DNA of 64,000 nucleotides from Streptomyces sp. NBC_01551 (GTDB lineage: Bacteria; Actinomycetota; Actinomycetes; Streptomycetales; Streptomycetaceae), in NCBI RefSeq assembly GCF_026339935.1, contig NZ_JAPEPX010000001.1, positions 496,001 to 560,000 of the forward strand, in the 5' to 3' direction. The notes under the pieces were generated by a model. The model was not told the DNA's origin. It ran no database searches and worked only from the letters and a program-made list of their open reading frames with translations. How positions within the stretch are numbered: position 1 is the stretch's first letter; each line of letters starts with the position of its first letter. The translations under genes were made by a program, and so were the position numbers. Below are positions 49,307-57,492 of the stretch, one piece after another.

Positions 49307-50248
49307 ATGATGGTCTCCGCCGCTCTCCTGATGCTCGGCGCACTGACCGCGGTGCTCGCCCCCCGCCTGCTCGCCCGGGCCGAGTGGCCCGAACGTGAAC
49401 CCGTCGTCGCGCTGTGGGCCTGGCAGTGCGTGGTGGGCGCGGTGCTCCTGTGCTTCGCGCTGTCGATGCTGCTCAGCGCCGCGGCGGCTTGGGTCGCGGT
49501 GCGGGGTCCGCTGTTCGCCGCCGCCCCGCACGGGGTGGTGCACGCGTACGGGCTGGGTCCGCGGGAGGGCGGTCCGTGGGCCGCCGCCACGGCGCTCGCG
49601 CTGGCCGGTGGCGGGCTGTGGACCGGGGCGATGCTGACCCGCGAGGTACTGCGGGCGCGGGCCCGCAAGCGCGCCCAGGGGGCCGAACTCCGTTTCCGGG
49701 CCCCGCTGCTGCCCGGGGAGGATCCGCAGGGTGCGCGGCTCGTCGTACTGGAGGGGCCGAAGCCCGACGCGTGGTGGCAGCCGGGCGCGACACCGCAGCT
49801 GGTGGTCACGACGGCGGCGCTGGACCGGCTCAAGGGCAGCCAGCTGGACGCCGTGCTGGCGCACGAGCAGGGGCACGTGGCGGCGCGGCACGACTGGCTG
49901 CTGCACTGCTCGCGGGCGCTGGCCGGCGGGTTCCCGCAGGTGCCGGTGTTCGCGGCGTTCGAGGCGGAGATGCACCGGCTGGTCGAGCTGGCCGCCGACG
50001 ACGTGGCCTCGCGGCGGTACGGGCGGCTGACCATCGCTCTGGCGCTGGTCGGGCTCAACGAGGACCGGGGCGTGTTCGGGGCCTCGCCGGCGCCGCAGGC
50101 GCACGTACCGCAGCGGGTGCGCCGGCTGCTGTCGGCCGAGCCCCGGCTGCCGGCGGGCCGGCGGCTGCGGCTGACGGCGCTGGCCACGCTGGTCCCGGCG
50201 GTACCGCTGGTGGTGGCCTTCGTGCCCGGTCTGACTGCCCTGGCCTAG
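49307..50248 (+). CDS. M56 family membrane metallopeptidase (BlaR1-like)
   Basis: A 313-residue protein with three N-terminal helices, a cytosolic zinc-protease domain and a C-terminal helix. Zinc site: LAHEQGHVAARHDW (H-E-x-x-H) near residue 188, with the downstream Glu/Asp in LVELAADDVASRRYG. BlaR1-type proteins cleave a BlaI-type repressor on signalling; no BlaI gene is adjacent here. TAGGCT at 49294-49299 lies 7 nt before ATG 49307, so it may be leaderless; a second ATG follows at 49310. Confidence 0.87.
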   Translation: MMVSAALLMLGALTAVLAPRLLARAEWPEREPVVALWAWQCVVGAVLLCFALSMLLSAAAAWVAVRGPLFAAAPHGVVHAYGLGPREGGPWAAATALALAGGGLWTGAMLTREVLRARARKRAQGAELRFRAPLLPGEDPQGARLVVLEGPKPDAWWQPGATPQLVVTTAALDRLKGSQLDAVLAHEQGHVAARHDWLLHCSRALAGGFPQVPVFAAFEAEMHRLVELAADDVASRRYGRLTIALALVGLNEDRGVFGASPAPQAHVPQRVRRLLSAEPRLPAGRRLRLTALATLVPAVPLVVAFVPGLTALA

Positions 50249-50276
50249 AGAGCGCGGGCCGTGCGAGGATCGCGGT

Positions 50277-50963
50277 ATGCGCAGCGATCACGTCCGGTGG
50301 ACCGGGGCCGGCTGCGCGCTGCTCGCGGCCGTCCTGACCGTCTTGGTCGTGACCGGCTGGGAGCCCGTCGTTTCCTACGACGAACAACTCGCGCGGGATC
50401 TGCACGCGAGCGCCGTCTCCCACCCCGGGGTCACCGATCTGACGCGGGTCCTGACCGACTGGGTCTGGGATCCCTGGACCATGCGAGCCCTCGCCGCCCT
50501 GGCCTGCTTCTGGTCGTGGCAGCGGGGGCGGGGCCGGGCGGCGCTGCGCGTCGCGGTGGCCGTCCTCGTGGCCTCGGGGGTGCAACAGGGGCTGAAGGCG
50601 CTGGTGGACCGGGAGCGCCCGGTGTGGTCGGACCCGCTGGATTCGGCGCAGTACGCCGCCTACCCCTCCGGCCACGCGATGACGGCGACGGTGGTGTGCG
50701 GGCTGCTGCTGTGGCTGCTCCCCCGCTCCGCGCCCGGGACGGCCGGGAACCTGCTTGCGCGGACGGCCTGGGCGGTGGCGGCGGTGACGGTGCTGGGGGT
50801 CGGCTTCACCCGGCTGTACCTCGGCGTCCACTGGTTCTCGGACGTGGTCGCGGGCTGGCTCCTGGGCGTGGCGCTGGTCGCCCTCGCGATCTGCCTCCCG
50901 GATCCCGGCCGGCGGGTACGCCCCGCGAGCGGATGCGTCCCCGAGCCCGCGGACAGACGCTGA
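50277..50963 (+). CDS. PAP2 family phosphatase
   Basis: A 228-residue integral membrane phosphatase with about six helices. The three PAP2 motifs are KALVDRERP, AYPSGHAMTAT and TRLYLGVHWFSDV. It removes phosphate from phosphatidate, isoprenyl diphosphates or similar lipids outside the membrane. Start ATG 50277. The next small gene starts 4 bp after its stop, so they are probably co-transcribed. Confidence 0.92.
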   Translation: MRSDHVRWTGAGCALLAAVLTVLVVTGWEPVVSYDEQLARDLHASAVSHPGVTDLTRVLTDWVWDPWTMRALAALACFWSWQRGRGRAALRVAVAVLVASGVQQGLKALVDRERPVWSDPLDSAQYAAYPSGHAMTATVVCGLLLWLLPRSAPGTAGNLLARTAWAVAAVTVLGVGFTRLYLGVHWFSDVVAGWLLGVALVALAICLPDPGRRVRPASGCVPEPADRR

Positions 50964-50967
50964 AGGC

Positions 50968-51219
50968 ATGCGCCACACGCCGATAGCCGTACACCGGATC
51001 TCCGCCTCGGGCGGCCGCCAGGTCACGTTTCGCCAGGTCGGGCGGGATGTCGTCCTCGGCGTGGCGCACAGCGACGCGGACGTGATCGAGTTCCTGCGCC
51101 GGGCGGAGGTGCCGGATCCGGACGAGATCGTGCTGGGTGAGGACTCCGAGTTGATCTCGTGGGAGGGCGACGAGCCGCACGTCTACGAGCCGGCCCCGCC
51201 CGATCTCGACGTCCCCTGA
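50968..51219 (+). CDS. Conserved small hypothetical protein
   Basis: An 83-residue acidic protein with no membrane segment or known motif; sequence reads HRISASGGRQVTFRQVGRD then FLRRAEVPDPDEIVLGEDSE. Codon bias and tight spacing behind the PAP2 gene (4 bp) support expression. Not recognised as a named family. A strong terminator follows. Confidence 0.7.
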   Translation: MRHTPIAVHRISASGGRQVTFRQVGRDVVLGVAHSDADVIEFLRRAEVPDPDEIVLGEDSELISWEGDEPHVYEPAPPDLDVP

Positions 51220-51266
51220 GCCGCGCGGCTCGGCCGCGACCGGGCCCTCGGACTCCGGCCGGTGAA

Positions 51267-51303
51267 CCTGCTGTGGGCGATCCCCCGCGTCGCCCACAGC
51301 AGG
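51267..51303. terminator. Terminator after the PAP2 unit, 14-bp perfect stem
   Basis: CCTGCTGTGGGCGA at 51267-51280 pairs exactly with TCGCCCACAGCAGG at 51290-51303; the loop is 9 nt. It separates the PAP2 pair from the TetR gene. Confidence 0.85.
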
Positions 51304-51354
51304 CGACCTCGCGCTGAGTATATTGGCTGGGAGCCAGTCAACGCAGGAGTAAGC

Positions 51355-51987
51355 ATGTCCCCGCGCAGCGCATCGGTCAATGAAGAATTGCGCAGACGCT
51401 CAAGGGAGCGGCTGCTCCACGCCACGGTCGAACTCGTGGCCGAACGCGGGTACGAGGCGACCACTCTCGGGGACATCGCCGACCGCGCGGGCGCGGCCCG
51501 CGGGCTCGTTTCGTACTACTTTCCGGGCAAGCGGCACCTGCTGCAGTCCGCCGTGCACCGGCTGATGCACCTCACCCTCGAAGCGGCGCTGGAGCGGGAG
51601 CCGCGCACCGACGACGGCCGCGAGCGGCTCGCCCGCGCCATCGACGCGATCCTCGGCCTGGCACACGACCAGCCGCGGCTGATGCGGACCCACATGGCGG
51701 GCATCCTCCAGGCCGAGGGCTTCGTCCGGTGCACGGAGCAGCAGCGCCTCGCGGAGCTGCTGCGCGACACGGTGGTGCGGTACGGATCGCGGGACCCGGA
51801 CACCGACTACCCGCTGCTGCGCGCGCTGCTGATGGGGGCGGTGGTGGCGGTGCTGCTGCCGGGGGCCCCGATGCCGATGGCCCGGCTGCGCGCCGAGTTG
51901 TTCCAGCGCTACGGGCTGGACTGGGAGATGGGTGTCCCGCCGGACGGCGGACCGCCCGGCGGAACGTTTCCCTCAGCGCGTCAGTGA
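51355..51987 (+). CDS. TetR/AcrR family regulator
   Basis: A 210-residue repressor with an N-terminal TetR domain (residues 12-62; LLHATVELVAERGYEATTLGDIADRAG, ARGLVSYYFPGKRHLL) and an all-helical ligand domain. I take ATG 51355 with AGGAGT 6 nt upstream. A TGGCT-GGG-AGCCA inverted repeat (51324-51336) overlaps the likely -10 TATATT and may be an autoregulatory site. No partner gene is divergent, so the target is unknown. Confidence 0.88.
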   Translation: MSPRSASVNEELRRRSRERLLHATVELVAERGYEATTLGDIADRAGAARGLVSYYFPGKRHLLQSAVHRLMHLTLEAALEREPRTDDGRERLARAIDAILGLAHDQPRLMRTHMAGILQAEGFVRCTEQQRLAELLRDTVVRYGSRDPDTDYPLLRALLMGAVVAVLLPGAPMPMARLRAELFQRYGLDWEMGVPPDGGPPGGTFPSARQ

Positions 51988-52006
51988 CGCGTGGGGGCGG
52001 ACGCGC

Positions 52007-53506
52007 TCATCGGTAGTCGCGGTAGTCGGGCTGGCTCTGCACGTTGAGCCGGTCCATCCACACCCACTCGGCGTCCTCGGTGCGCCAGTCGTCGAGCCGC
52101 AGGACGTCGAGGCCCTTGGCGATGTCGTTCGAGTAGATGTGCCCGTTGTAGTAGTACGCCGACCAGGAGCCGCCGAGGCCGAGCGCGTCGGTGGTCAGCG
52201 GGCCGCGCTCGAAGTAGCCGATCTCCTTCGGCTTGTCGGAGTCGGTGAAGTCCCAGACCGAGACGCCGCCCTGGTACCAGGCCTGGACCATGATGTCGCG
52301 GCCGCCGCCGACCGGGATCAGCGAGCCGTTGTGGGCCACGCAGTTCTCGGTGTCGGCCTGGTGGCGCGGGATCTTGAAGTAGCTGCGGAAGGCGAGCTTG
52401 CGCTGGTCGCCGCGGCCGGTGATGTCGTAGATCCCGTCGGCGCCCCGGTTGGGGCCGGTGGCCTCGTTGCAGGTGGCGCCGCCACCGCCGCCGAGTTCGT
52501 CGGTGAACACCACCTTGTTCGCCCGCTCGTTGAAGGTCGCCGAGTGCCAGAACGCGAAGTTCACGTTGTCCTGCACGCGGTCGATGACCCTCGGCTGCTC
52601 GGGCTTGCTGATGTCGAAGAGGATGCCGTCACCCATGCAGGCGCCGGCGGCCAGGTTCTTGGACGGCAGCACCGTGATGTCGTGGCAGCCGGTGGTCTTG
52701 GAGACGCCCGGGTTGACGGGACCGCCCGGGTTGCCGCCGTCGGGGAAGAGCACCGGGAAGCCGACGACCGAGGCCTGCGTCGGGGCCTTCTTCGGGACCT
52801 TGATCACCGAGATGCCGTCGTGCGGCGGCTTGCAGTCGGGGAAGGCCTCGCTCGGGGAGTACGAGGAGACGTAGAGGTAGATGTCGCGGCTGCCCGGCAC
52901 CAGGGTGTGGGTGTGGGAGCCGCAGGCGGTCTCGACGGACTTGATGTACTTGGGGTTCTTCTTGTCCTTGATGTCGAAGATCTTGATGCCCTCCCACGAG
53001 GACTTCTCCGTCGCGGGCTGCGAGACGCTGTTGCAGGAGTCGTCGCTGCGGGAGGAGTCGGTGGAGAGGAAGAGCAGGTCACCGGAGACGGAGATGTCGT
53101 TCTGTCCGCCCGGGCAGAGCACCCGGCTCACCGTCTTGGGCGCCTTCGGGTTGCCGATGTCGTAGATCGTGAAGCCGTCGTAGTTGCCCGCGTAGGCGTA
53201 CCGGCCCTGGAAGGCCAGGTCGGAGTTGATCACGTCGGGGTTGGCGCTGGGGATGTTGGCCAGGGGCTTGATGTTCCGGCTGTGGACGATCTCGTCCTGG
53301 CCGGGGATCTCGCCGGGGCTGATGTCGCGGCCCTGGGCGATGCCGGAGCCGAGGCCCTGCCGCGAGCCCGCCCCGGGCGTTAAGTCGCCCGGATCGGGGG
53401 TGGCGGACGCGGGTCCCGCCGCCAGGAGCGTGGTGAGGAGTCCGGCCGCCGCGACGGCCACCCCCAGACTCCTGGTCCGCACTCTGGTGGTGTGCAACGA
53501 GGTCAC
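52007..53506 (-). CDS. Secreted LVIVD repeat beta-propeller protein
   Basis: A 499-residue exported protein. A signal peptide ends near residue 36 (AAGLLTTLLAAGPASA). The mature part is a seven-bladed-type propeller with LVIVD-like strands (GFTIYDIGNPKAPKTV, GIKIFDIKDKKNPKYI, GISVIKVPKK, GILFDISKPEQPRVI, GVSVWDFTDSDKPKEI). It has about eight Cys, likely disulfides. No enzyme motif. Start GTG 53506 with GGGAGGG upstream. It is divergent from the DUF305 lipoprotein, with a shared operator, so the two probably work together at the surface. Confidence 0.87.
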   Translation of the reverse strand: MTSLHTTRVRTRSLGVAVAAAGLLTTLLAAGPASATPDPGDLTPGAGSRQGLGSGIAQGRDISPGEIPGQDEIVHSRNIKPLANIPSANPDVINSDLAFQGRYAYAGNYDGFTIYDIGNPKAPKTVSRVLCPGGQNDISVSGDLLFLSTDSSRSDDSCNSVSQPATEKSSWEGIKIFDIKDKKNPKYIKSVETACGSHTHTLVPGSRDIYLYVSSYSPSEAFPDCKPPHDGISVIKVPKKAPTQASVVGFPVLFPDGGNPGGPVNPGVSKTTGCHDITVLPSKNLAAGACMGDGILFDISKPEQPRVIDRVQDNVNFAFWHSATFNERANKVVFTDELGGGGGATCNEATGPNRGADGIYDITGRGDQRKLAFRSYFKIPRHQADTENCVAHNGSLIPVGGGRDIMVQAWYQGGVSVWDFTDSDKPKEIGYFERGPLTTDALGLGGSWSAYYYNGHIYSNDIAKGLDVLRLDDWRTEDAEWVWMDRLNVQSQPDYRDYR

Positions 53507-53531
53507 TGTGCCCTCCCATGGGAGTCCGATC

Positions 53532-53557
53532 GGTTCCGTTCTCGGTGGAACGGAACC
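53532..53557. promoter_or_regulatory. Operator between the LVIVD and DUF305 genes
   Basis: GGTTCCGTT at 53532-53540 and AACGGAACC at 53549-53557 are perfect inverted 9-mers with an 8-bp spacer. The site overlaps the -35 region of the DUF305 promoter and is 26 bp upstream of the LVIVD start, so one regulator could control both. Confidence 0.65.
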
Positions 53558-53570
53558 AGGACCCCGGCAG

Positions 53571-53576
53571 TATCTT
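53571..53576 (+). promoter_or_regulatory. Leaderless -10 of the DUF305 gene
   Basis: TATCTT fits the TANNNT -10 and lies 7 nt before ATG 53584, so transcription probably begins at or next to the start codon. No ribosome site is present, as expected. Inferred. Confidence 0.5.
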
Positions 53577-53583
53577 CCTTTCC

Positions 53584-54243
53584 ATGGACATGGCAAAAGG
53601 GTTACTTCGCGGATCAGCCGGAGCGGCCGTGGCCGCCGCGGCCCTGCTCGCGCTCGCCGGATGCCAGGACGGCGGCGGCGAGACCGGGGCGAACGGGGCG
53701 AAAGGCGGCCAGAACTCGGTGATCGCGCCCGGCAAACCGGGTGAGCGGGCCCGCACCCTCTCCCCCGAACAAGCCGCCAGGGAACGTCCGGACGACACCC
53801 CCAACGCGGCCGACCACGCCTACGTGACGGGGATGATCGAGCACCACCGGCAGGCCCTCACCATGAGCGCGCTCGCACCGGACCGGGCGTCGGCGGACGG
53901 GGTCAAGGGGCTCGCGGAGCGGATCGCGGCCGCACAGAAGCCCGAGATCGGGGCGATGGAGAAATGGCTGACGCGCCACCCCGCGCCGAGCGGGACCGGT
54001 GGGCACCAGCACGGTGCGATGCCGGGCATGGCCACCGACGCGCAGCTGAGGGAACTCGCCGACGCCAAGGGGGCCGATTTCGACCGGCTCTTCCTGAAGC
54101 TGATGACCGCCCACCACGAGGGCGCCCTGAAGATGGCGGGCGAGGCGCTGGCCGGCGGGAACAACGTGGCGGTCGAGGAGATGGCCACCGAGGTGGTGGC
54201 CACCCAGAGCGCCGAGATCCACCGTATGCGCGCGATGGGCTGA
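53584..54243 (+). CDS. DUF305 lipoprotein
   Basis: A 219-residue exported lipoprotein. The lipobox is LLALAGCQ with the lipidated Cys near 27. The DUF305 domain follows with its two paired-His helices: VTGMIEHHRQALTM and LMTAHHEGALKMAGEAL, and a third cluster HQHGAMPGM; these suggest metal binding, probably copper. It sits on the outer face of the membrane. Start ATG 53584 (second ATG at 53590). Divergent partner: the LVIVD protein. Confidence 0.9.
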   Translation: MDMAKGLLRGSAGAAVAAAALLALAGCQDGGGETGANGAKGGQNSVIAPGKPGERARTLSPEQAARERPDDTPNAADHAYVTGMIEHHRQALTMSALAPDRASADGVKGLAERIAAAQKPEIGAMEKWLTRHPAPSGTGGHQHGAMPGMATDAQLRELADAKGADFDRLFLKLMTAHHEGALKMAGEALAGGNNVAVEEMATEVVATQSAEIHRMRAMG

Positions 54244-54295
54244 CGACCCCGGGAGCCGGTGGCATGCTGGGAGCACCTGCGGGAGGAGCTCCGCC

Positions 54296-55651
54296 GTGCT
54301 TCGTATCGCCGTCGTCGGTTCGGGCCCCAGCGGGGTCTACGCCGCGCAGACCCTGACCCAGCAGCGCGAGGTGCCGGGGGTGCGGGTCGACGTACTGGAC
54401 CGGCTGCCGGCGCCGTACGGGCTGGTGCGGTACGGGGTGGCCCCCGACCACGAGAAGATCAAGTCGCTCCAGGGCAGCCTGCGCACGGTTTTGGAGGACG
54501 AGCGGATCCGCTTCCTCGGCAACGTCGAGGTCGGCGGGGAACTGCTGCCCACCGCGCGACTCCTGGAGCTGTACCACGCGGTGGTGTACTGCGTCGGGGC
54601 GGCGCGGGACCGGATGCTCGGGATCCCCGGCGAGGAACTGGCCGGGGTCCACTCCGCGACGGCGTTCGTGTCCTGGTACAGCGGCCACCCGGACACCGAC
54701 CCCGGCGCCTTCGACCTGACCGGGGTGCGCTCGGCGGTCGTGATCGGGGCCGGGAACGTCGCGGTGGACGTGACACGGATGCTGGCGCGGGGCGTACCCG
54801 AACTCGCGCCGACCGACATGCCGCAGGCGGCTCTGGGCGTGCTCGGCGCCAGCGCGGTGCGCGAGGTCCACATGGTGGCGCGCCGGGGCCCCTCGCAGGG
54901 CAAGTTCACCACCAAGGAGCTGCGCGAGCTGGGCACCCTGCCGGGCGTCGACGTCCGGGTCGACCCGGCGGAGCTGGCCGTGGACCCGGCGTACGCGGAC
55001 CAGGGCGCGGCCCTGCCCGCCGTGAACCGGCGCAACGTGGAGGCCCTGCGGGGCTGGGCCACCAGCCCCCCGGCCGGCGGCGACCGGAGCATCTCCCTGC
55101 GGTTCTTCCTGCGCCCGGTGGAGGTGCTGGGCGGTCCCGGCACCGGCGTGAGCGGTGTGCGCTTCGAGCGGACGGCCCCCGACGCCCGGGGCGGGGTGAC
55201 GGGCACGGGCGAGTACGAGGACGTCCCGGCCGAGCTGGTCCTGCGCTCCGTGGGCTACCAGGGCGTCCCCCTCCCCGGACTGCCGTTCGACCCGGCGACC
55301 GCGACGGTGCCGCACGCGGCCGGCCGGGTCATGCGCGAGGGCCGCGCCTCGGTCGGCGAATACGTGGCGGGCTGGATCAAACGCGGCCCGACCGGCGTGA
55401 TCGGCACCAACCGCCCCTGCGCGAAGGAGACGGCGTCCTCGCTGCTCCAGGACGCGGGCGTACTGGCCCGCCGCGAACTCCCGGACGACCCGCTGCCCGC
55501 CCTGCGCGCGGCGGGCCTCCACCCGGTGGAATGGCCGGGCTGGCTGGCCATCGAATCCGCCGAATCCGCCCTGGGCCACTCCCTGGGCCGTCGCTCCGTG
55601 AAGATCGCGGACTGGCCGGGCCTCCTGGCAGCCGCCGCCGGCCGGCCCTGA
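54296..55651 (+). CDS. fprA: Ferredoxin/flavodoxin-NADP+ reductase FprA-type
   Basis: A 451-residue adrenodoxin-reductase-like flavoprotein that moves electrons between NADPH and ferredoxin, feeding cytochromes P450 and others. FAD site IAVVGSGPSGVYAAQTL at the N-terminus, DRLPAPYGLVRYGVAPDH, NADP site VIGAGNVAVDVTRML near 155 and C-terminal WIKRGPTGVIGTNR. Start GTG 54296 with GGGAGGAG upstream. No P450 or ferredoxin gene is beside it. Confidence 0.93.
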   Translation: MLRIAVVGSGPSGVYAAQTLTQQREVPGVRVDVLDRLPAPYGLVRYGVAPDHEKIKSLQGSLRTVLEDERIRFLGNVEVGGELLPTARLLELYHAVVYCVGAARDRMLGIPGEELAGVHSATAFVSWYSGHPDTDPGAFDLTGVRSAVVIGAGNVAVDVTRMLARGVPELAPTDMPQAALGVLGASAVREVHMVARRGPSQGKFTTKELRELGTLPGVDVRVDPAELAVDPAYADQGAALPAVNRRNVEALRGWATSPPAGGDRSISLRFFLRPVEVLGGPGTGVSGVRFERTAPDARGGVTGTGEYEDVPAELVLRSVGYQGVPLPGLPFDPATATVPHAAGRVMREGRASVGEYVAGWIKRGPTGVIGTNRPCAKETASSLLQDAGVLARRELPDDPLPALRAAGLHPVEWPGWLAIESAESALGHSLGRRSVKIADWPGLLAAAAGRP

Positions 55652-55776
55652 CCTCCCCCCGCCACCAAGGTCTCGACCCTACGGCCGACATCCGACCCGA
55701 GCCCCGGCCGGCTCTCTTCTCGCTGGTCACGCTCGCACCTCGGCCCACCACGGACGGCCGGCCGAGGGCCCGGCGA

Positions 55777-56124
55777 TCACCCGCCCAGCCGGGCCGCCTC
55801 CGCCGCGGCCGCCGTCAGGACGCTGTCCAGCAGCCCCGGGAACAACACCTCCAGGTCCGCCCGGCGCAGGGTGTTCATCTTGGCCGTCCCCCGGTACGTC
55901 TGCCGTACGACCCCGCTCTCGCGCAGCACGCGGAAGTGGTGCGTGGTGGTCGACTTCGTCACCGGGAGCACGAAGTACGAGCAGGCCAGCTCCGCCTCCG
56001 ACGCCGCCAAGTCCCGCACGATGGACAGCCGGATCGGGTCGGAGAGCGCGTGCAGCACGCCCTCCAGCCGGATCTCGGCGGTCTCGGGGTGGGGAAGAGC
56101 GCGGCCCGTGTCACGTTCCGTCAT
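55777..56124 (-). CDS. ArsR family regulator
   Basis: A 115-residue winged-helix repressor: ALSDPIRLSIVRDLAASEAEL then VTKSTTTHHFRVLRESGVVRQTYRGTAKMNTL. The classic metal-site Cys pair is absent; one Cys (LACSYF) is present, so it may sense a reactive or organic compound. Start ATG 56124. It is 112 bp downstream of, and on the same strand as, the Old Yellow Enzyme gene, and sites resembling the iteron array ahead of that gene occur in front of this one. Confidence 0.88.
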   Translation of the reverse strand: MTERDTGRALPHPETAEIRLEGVLHALSDPIRLSIVRDLAASEAELACSYFVLPVTKSTTTHHFRVLRESGVVRQTYRGTAKMNTLRRADLEVLFPGLLDSVLTAAAAEAARLGG

Positions 56125-56180
56125 GTCCCCTGCTCCACTCCTTCGGTGCGCCGGACCGCGCCGGCCCCGCCCTGACCTCC

Positions 56181-56202
56181 CATCGTACGAGAGCCGTCGT
56201 AG
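56181..56202 (-). promoter_or_regulatory. Iteron-like site upstream of the ArsR gene
   Basis: On the minus strand CTACGACGGCTCTCGTACGATG matches CTACGAGCCTTCTCGTACTACG (57448-57469) at 16 of 22 positions, with the CTACGA and TCTCGTAC parts exact. It is 57-78 bp upstream of the ArsR start, consistent with autoregulation. Confidence 0.5.
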
Positions 56203-56236
56203 CAGCGGGGGCGGGGCGGACGGCTCCTGGCCGGAT

Positions 56237-57364
56237 CTACCAGGCCCGGTGGTACGCGATCGGCCGGCGGACCTCACCGCCGAGCTCGGCGGCCGCGCGC
56301 CGGGCCCAGTAGGGGTCGCGGAGCAGCTCCCGGCCCAGCAGGACCGCGTCCGCCTCACCGTTGGCCAGGATCTTCTCGGCCTGCTCCGGGTCGGTGATCA
56401 GCCCGACGGCCGCCACCGGCAGGCGGGTCTCCGCCTTGACGCGGGCCGCGAACGGCACCTGGTAGCCGGGGCCGACGGGGATCTTCGCGCCCGGGGCGAG
56501 CCCGCCCGTGGAGGTGTCGAGCAGGTCCACGCCGTGCTCCAGGAGCAGCTCCGCCAGCCGGACCGTTTCGTCGGCGGTCCAGCCTGCCTCGTCCAGCCAG
56601 TCGGTGGCGGAGATCCGGAAGAACAGCGGGAGCTCCTGCGGCCACGCCGCCCGCACGGCGTCGACGACTTCGAGGGCGAAGCGGGTGCGGTTCTCGAAGG
56701 AACCGCCGTACTCGTCGGTGCGCCGGTTGCTGTGCGGGGAGAGGAACTCCCCGATGAGGTAGCCGTGGGCGCCGTGGATCTCGACGACCTGGTAGCCGGC
56801 GTCGAGTGCCCGGCGCGCGGCGGCCGCGAACTGCCCGGTGATCTCGTGGATCTCATCGACCGTCAGCTCGTGCGGGACGGGGTGGCCCTCGGCGAACGGG
56901 AGCGGGCTCGGCGCGCTCGGCAGCCAGCCGTGCGCCTCGGGCCCGACCGGGCCGCCGCCCTTCCAGGTCCGGTCGGTGGAGGCCTTGCGGCCGGCGTGAC
57001 CGAGCTGGATGCCCGAAACGGCGCCCTGCGCCTTGACGAAGGAGGTGATCCGGCGCAGCGCCTCGACCTGGGTGTCGTTCCAGATGCCGAGGTCGTAGGG
57101 GGAGATCCGGCCCTCCGGGGAGACGGCGGTGGCCTCCTGGATGATCAGCCCGGTGCCTCCGACGGCGCGGGCGGCGTAGTGCGCGAAGTGCCACTCGTGG
57201 GCGACGCCCGCGTCGGGCCCGAAGGCCTCGGCGCTGTACTGGCACATCGGGGCCATCCAGATCCGGTTCGGGATGGTCACCGACCGCACGGTGTACGGGG
57301 CGAACAGGGCGGCGAAGCCGGCCGGGTCGGCGGGGGTGGCGGGGGTGGCGGGGGCAGCACTCAT
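56237..57364 (-). CDS. Old Yellow Enzyme, YqjM-type NADH:flavin oxidoreductase
   Basis: A 375-residue FMN TIM-barrel ene-reductase. YqjM-type signatures: IWMAPMCQYSA with the FMN-tuning Cys, GIQLGHAGRKAST, EIHGAHGYLIGEFLSP, SNRRTDEYGGS and VGLITDPEQAEKIL. It reduces activated C=C bonds of electrophiles using NADPH. Start ATG 57364. It is likely repressed by the ArsR protein encoded just downstream; the iteron array lies 60-120 bp upstream of its start. Confidence 0.93.
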   Translation of the reverse strand: MSAAPATPATPADPAGFAALFAPYTVRSVTIPNRIWMAPMCQYSAEAFGPDAGVAHEWHFAHYAARAVGGTGLIIQEATAVSPEGRISPYDLGIWNDTQVEALRRITSFVKAQGAVSGIQLGHAGRKASTDRTWKGGGPVGPEAHGWLPSAPSPLPFAEGHPVPHELTVDEIHEITGQFAAAARRALDAGYQVVEIHGAHGYLIGEFLSPHSNRRTDEYGGSFENRTRFALEVVDAVRAAWPQELPLFFRISATDWLDEAGWTADETVRLAELLLEHGVDLLDTSTGGLAPGAKIPVGPGYQVPFAARVKAETRLPVAAVGLITDPEQAEKILANGEADAVLLGRELLRDPYWARRAAAELGGEVRRPIAYHRAW

Positions 57365-57425
57365 CAGGGATCTCCAGATGTCACCGGGCGCGCGCCGCGG
57401 ATCGGCGGCTCAGTACGAGAGTCAC

Positions 57426-57484
57426 CGTACTACGAATCTCCTCGTACTACGAGCCTTCTCGTACTACGCCGTTTCCCGTACTAC
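57426..57484. promoter_or_regulatory. Four CGTACTAC iterons with exact 17-bp period
   Basis: CGTACTAC occurs at 57426, 57443, 57460 and 57477, each start exactly 17 bp after the last. Parts read as the palindrome CTCGTACTACGAG (57441-57453). The array starts 62 bp upstream of the Old Yellow Enzyme start and ends 9 bp after the wax-ester synthase stop. A CTACGAC word follows at 57493. Probable operator array for the ArsR regulator. Confidence 0.75.
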
Positions 57485-57492
57485 CGGACCTC

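Noticed and set aside
57426..57484. CRISPR or plasmid-type replication origin
   Set aside because: Only 17 bp period with no spacer uniqueness, no rep or cas gene; an operator array fits better.
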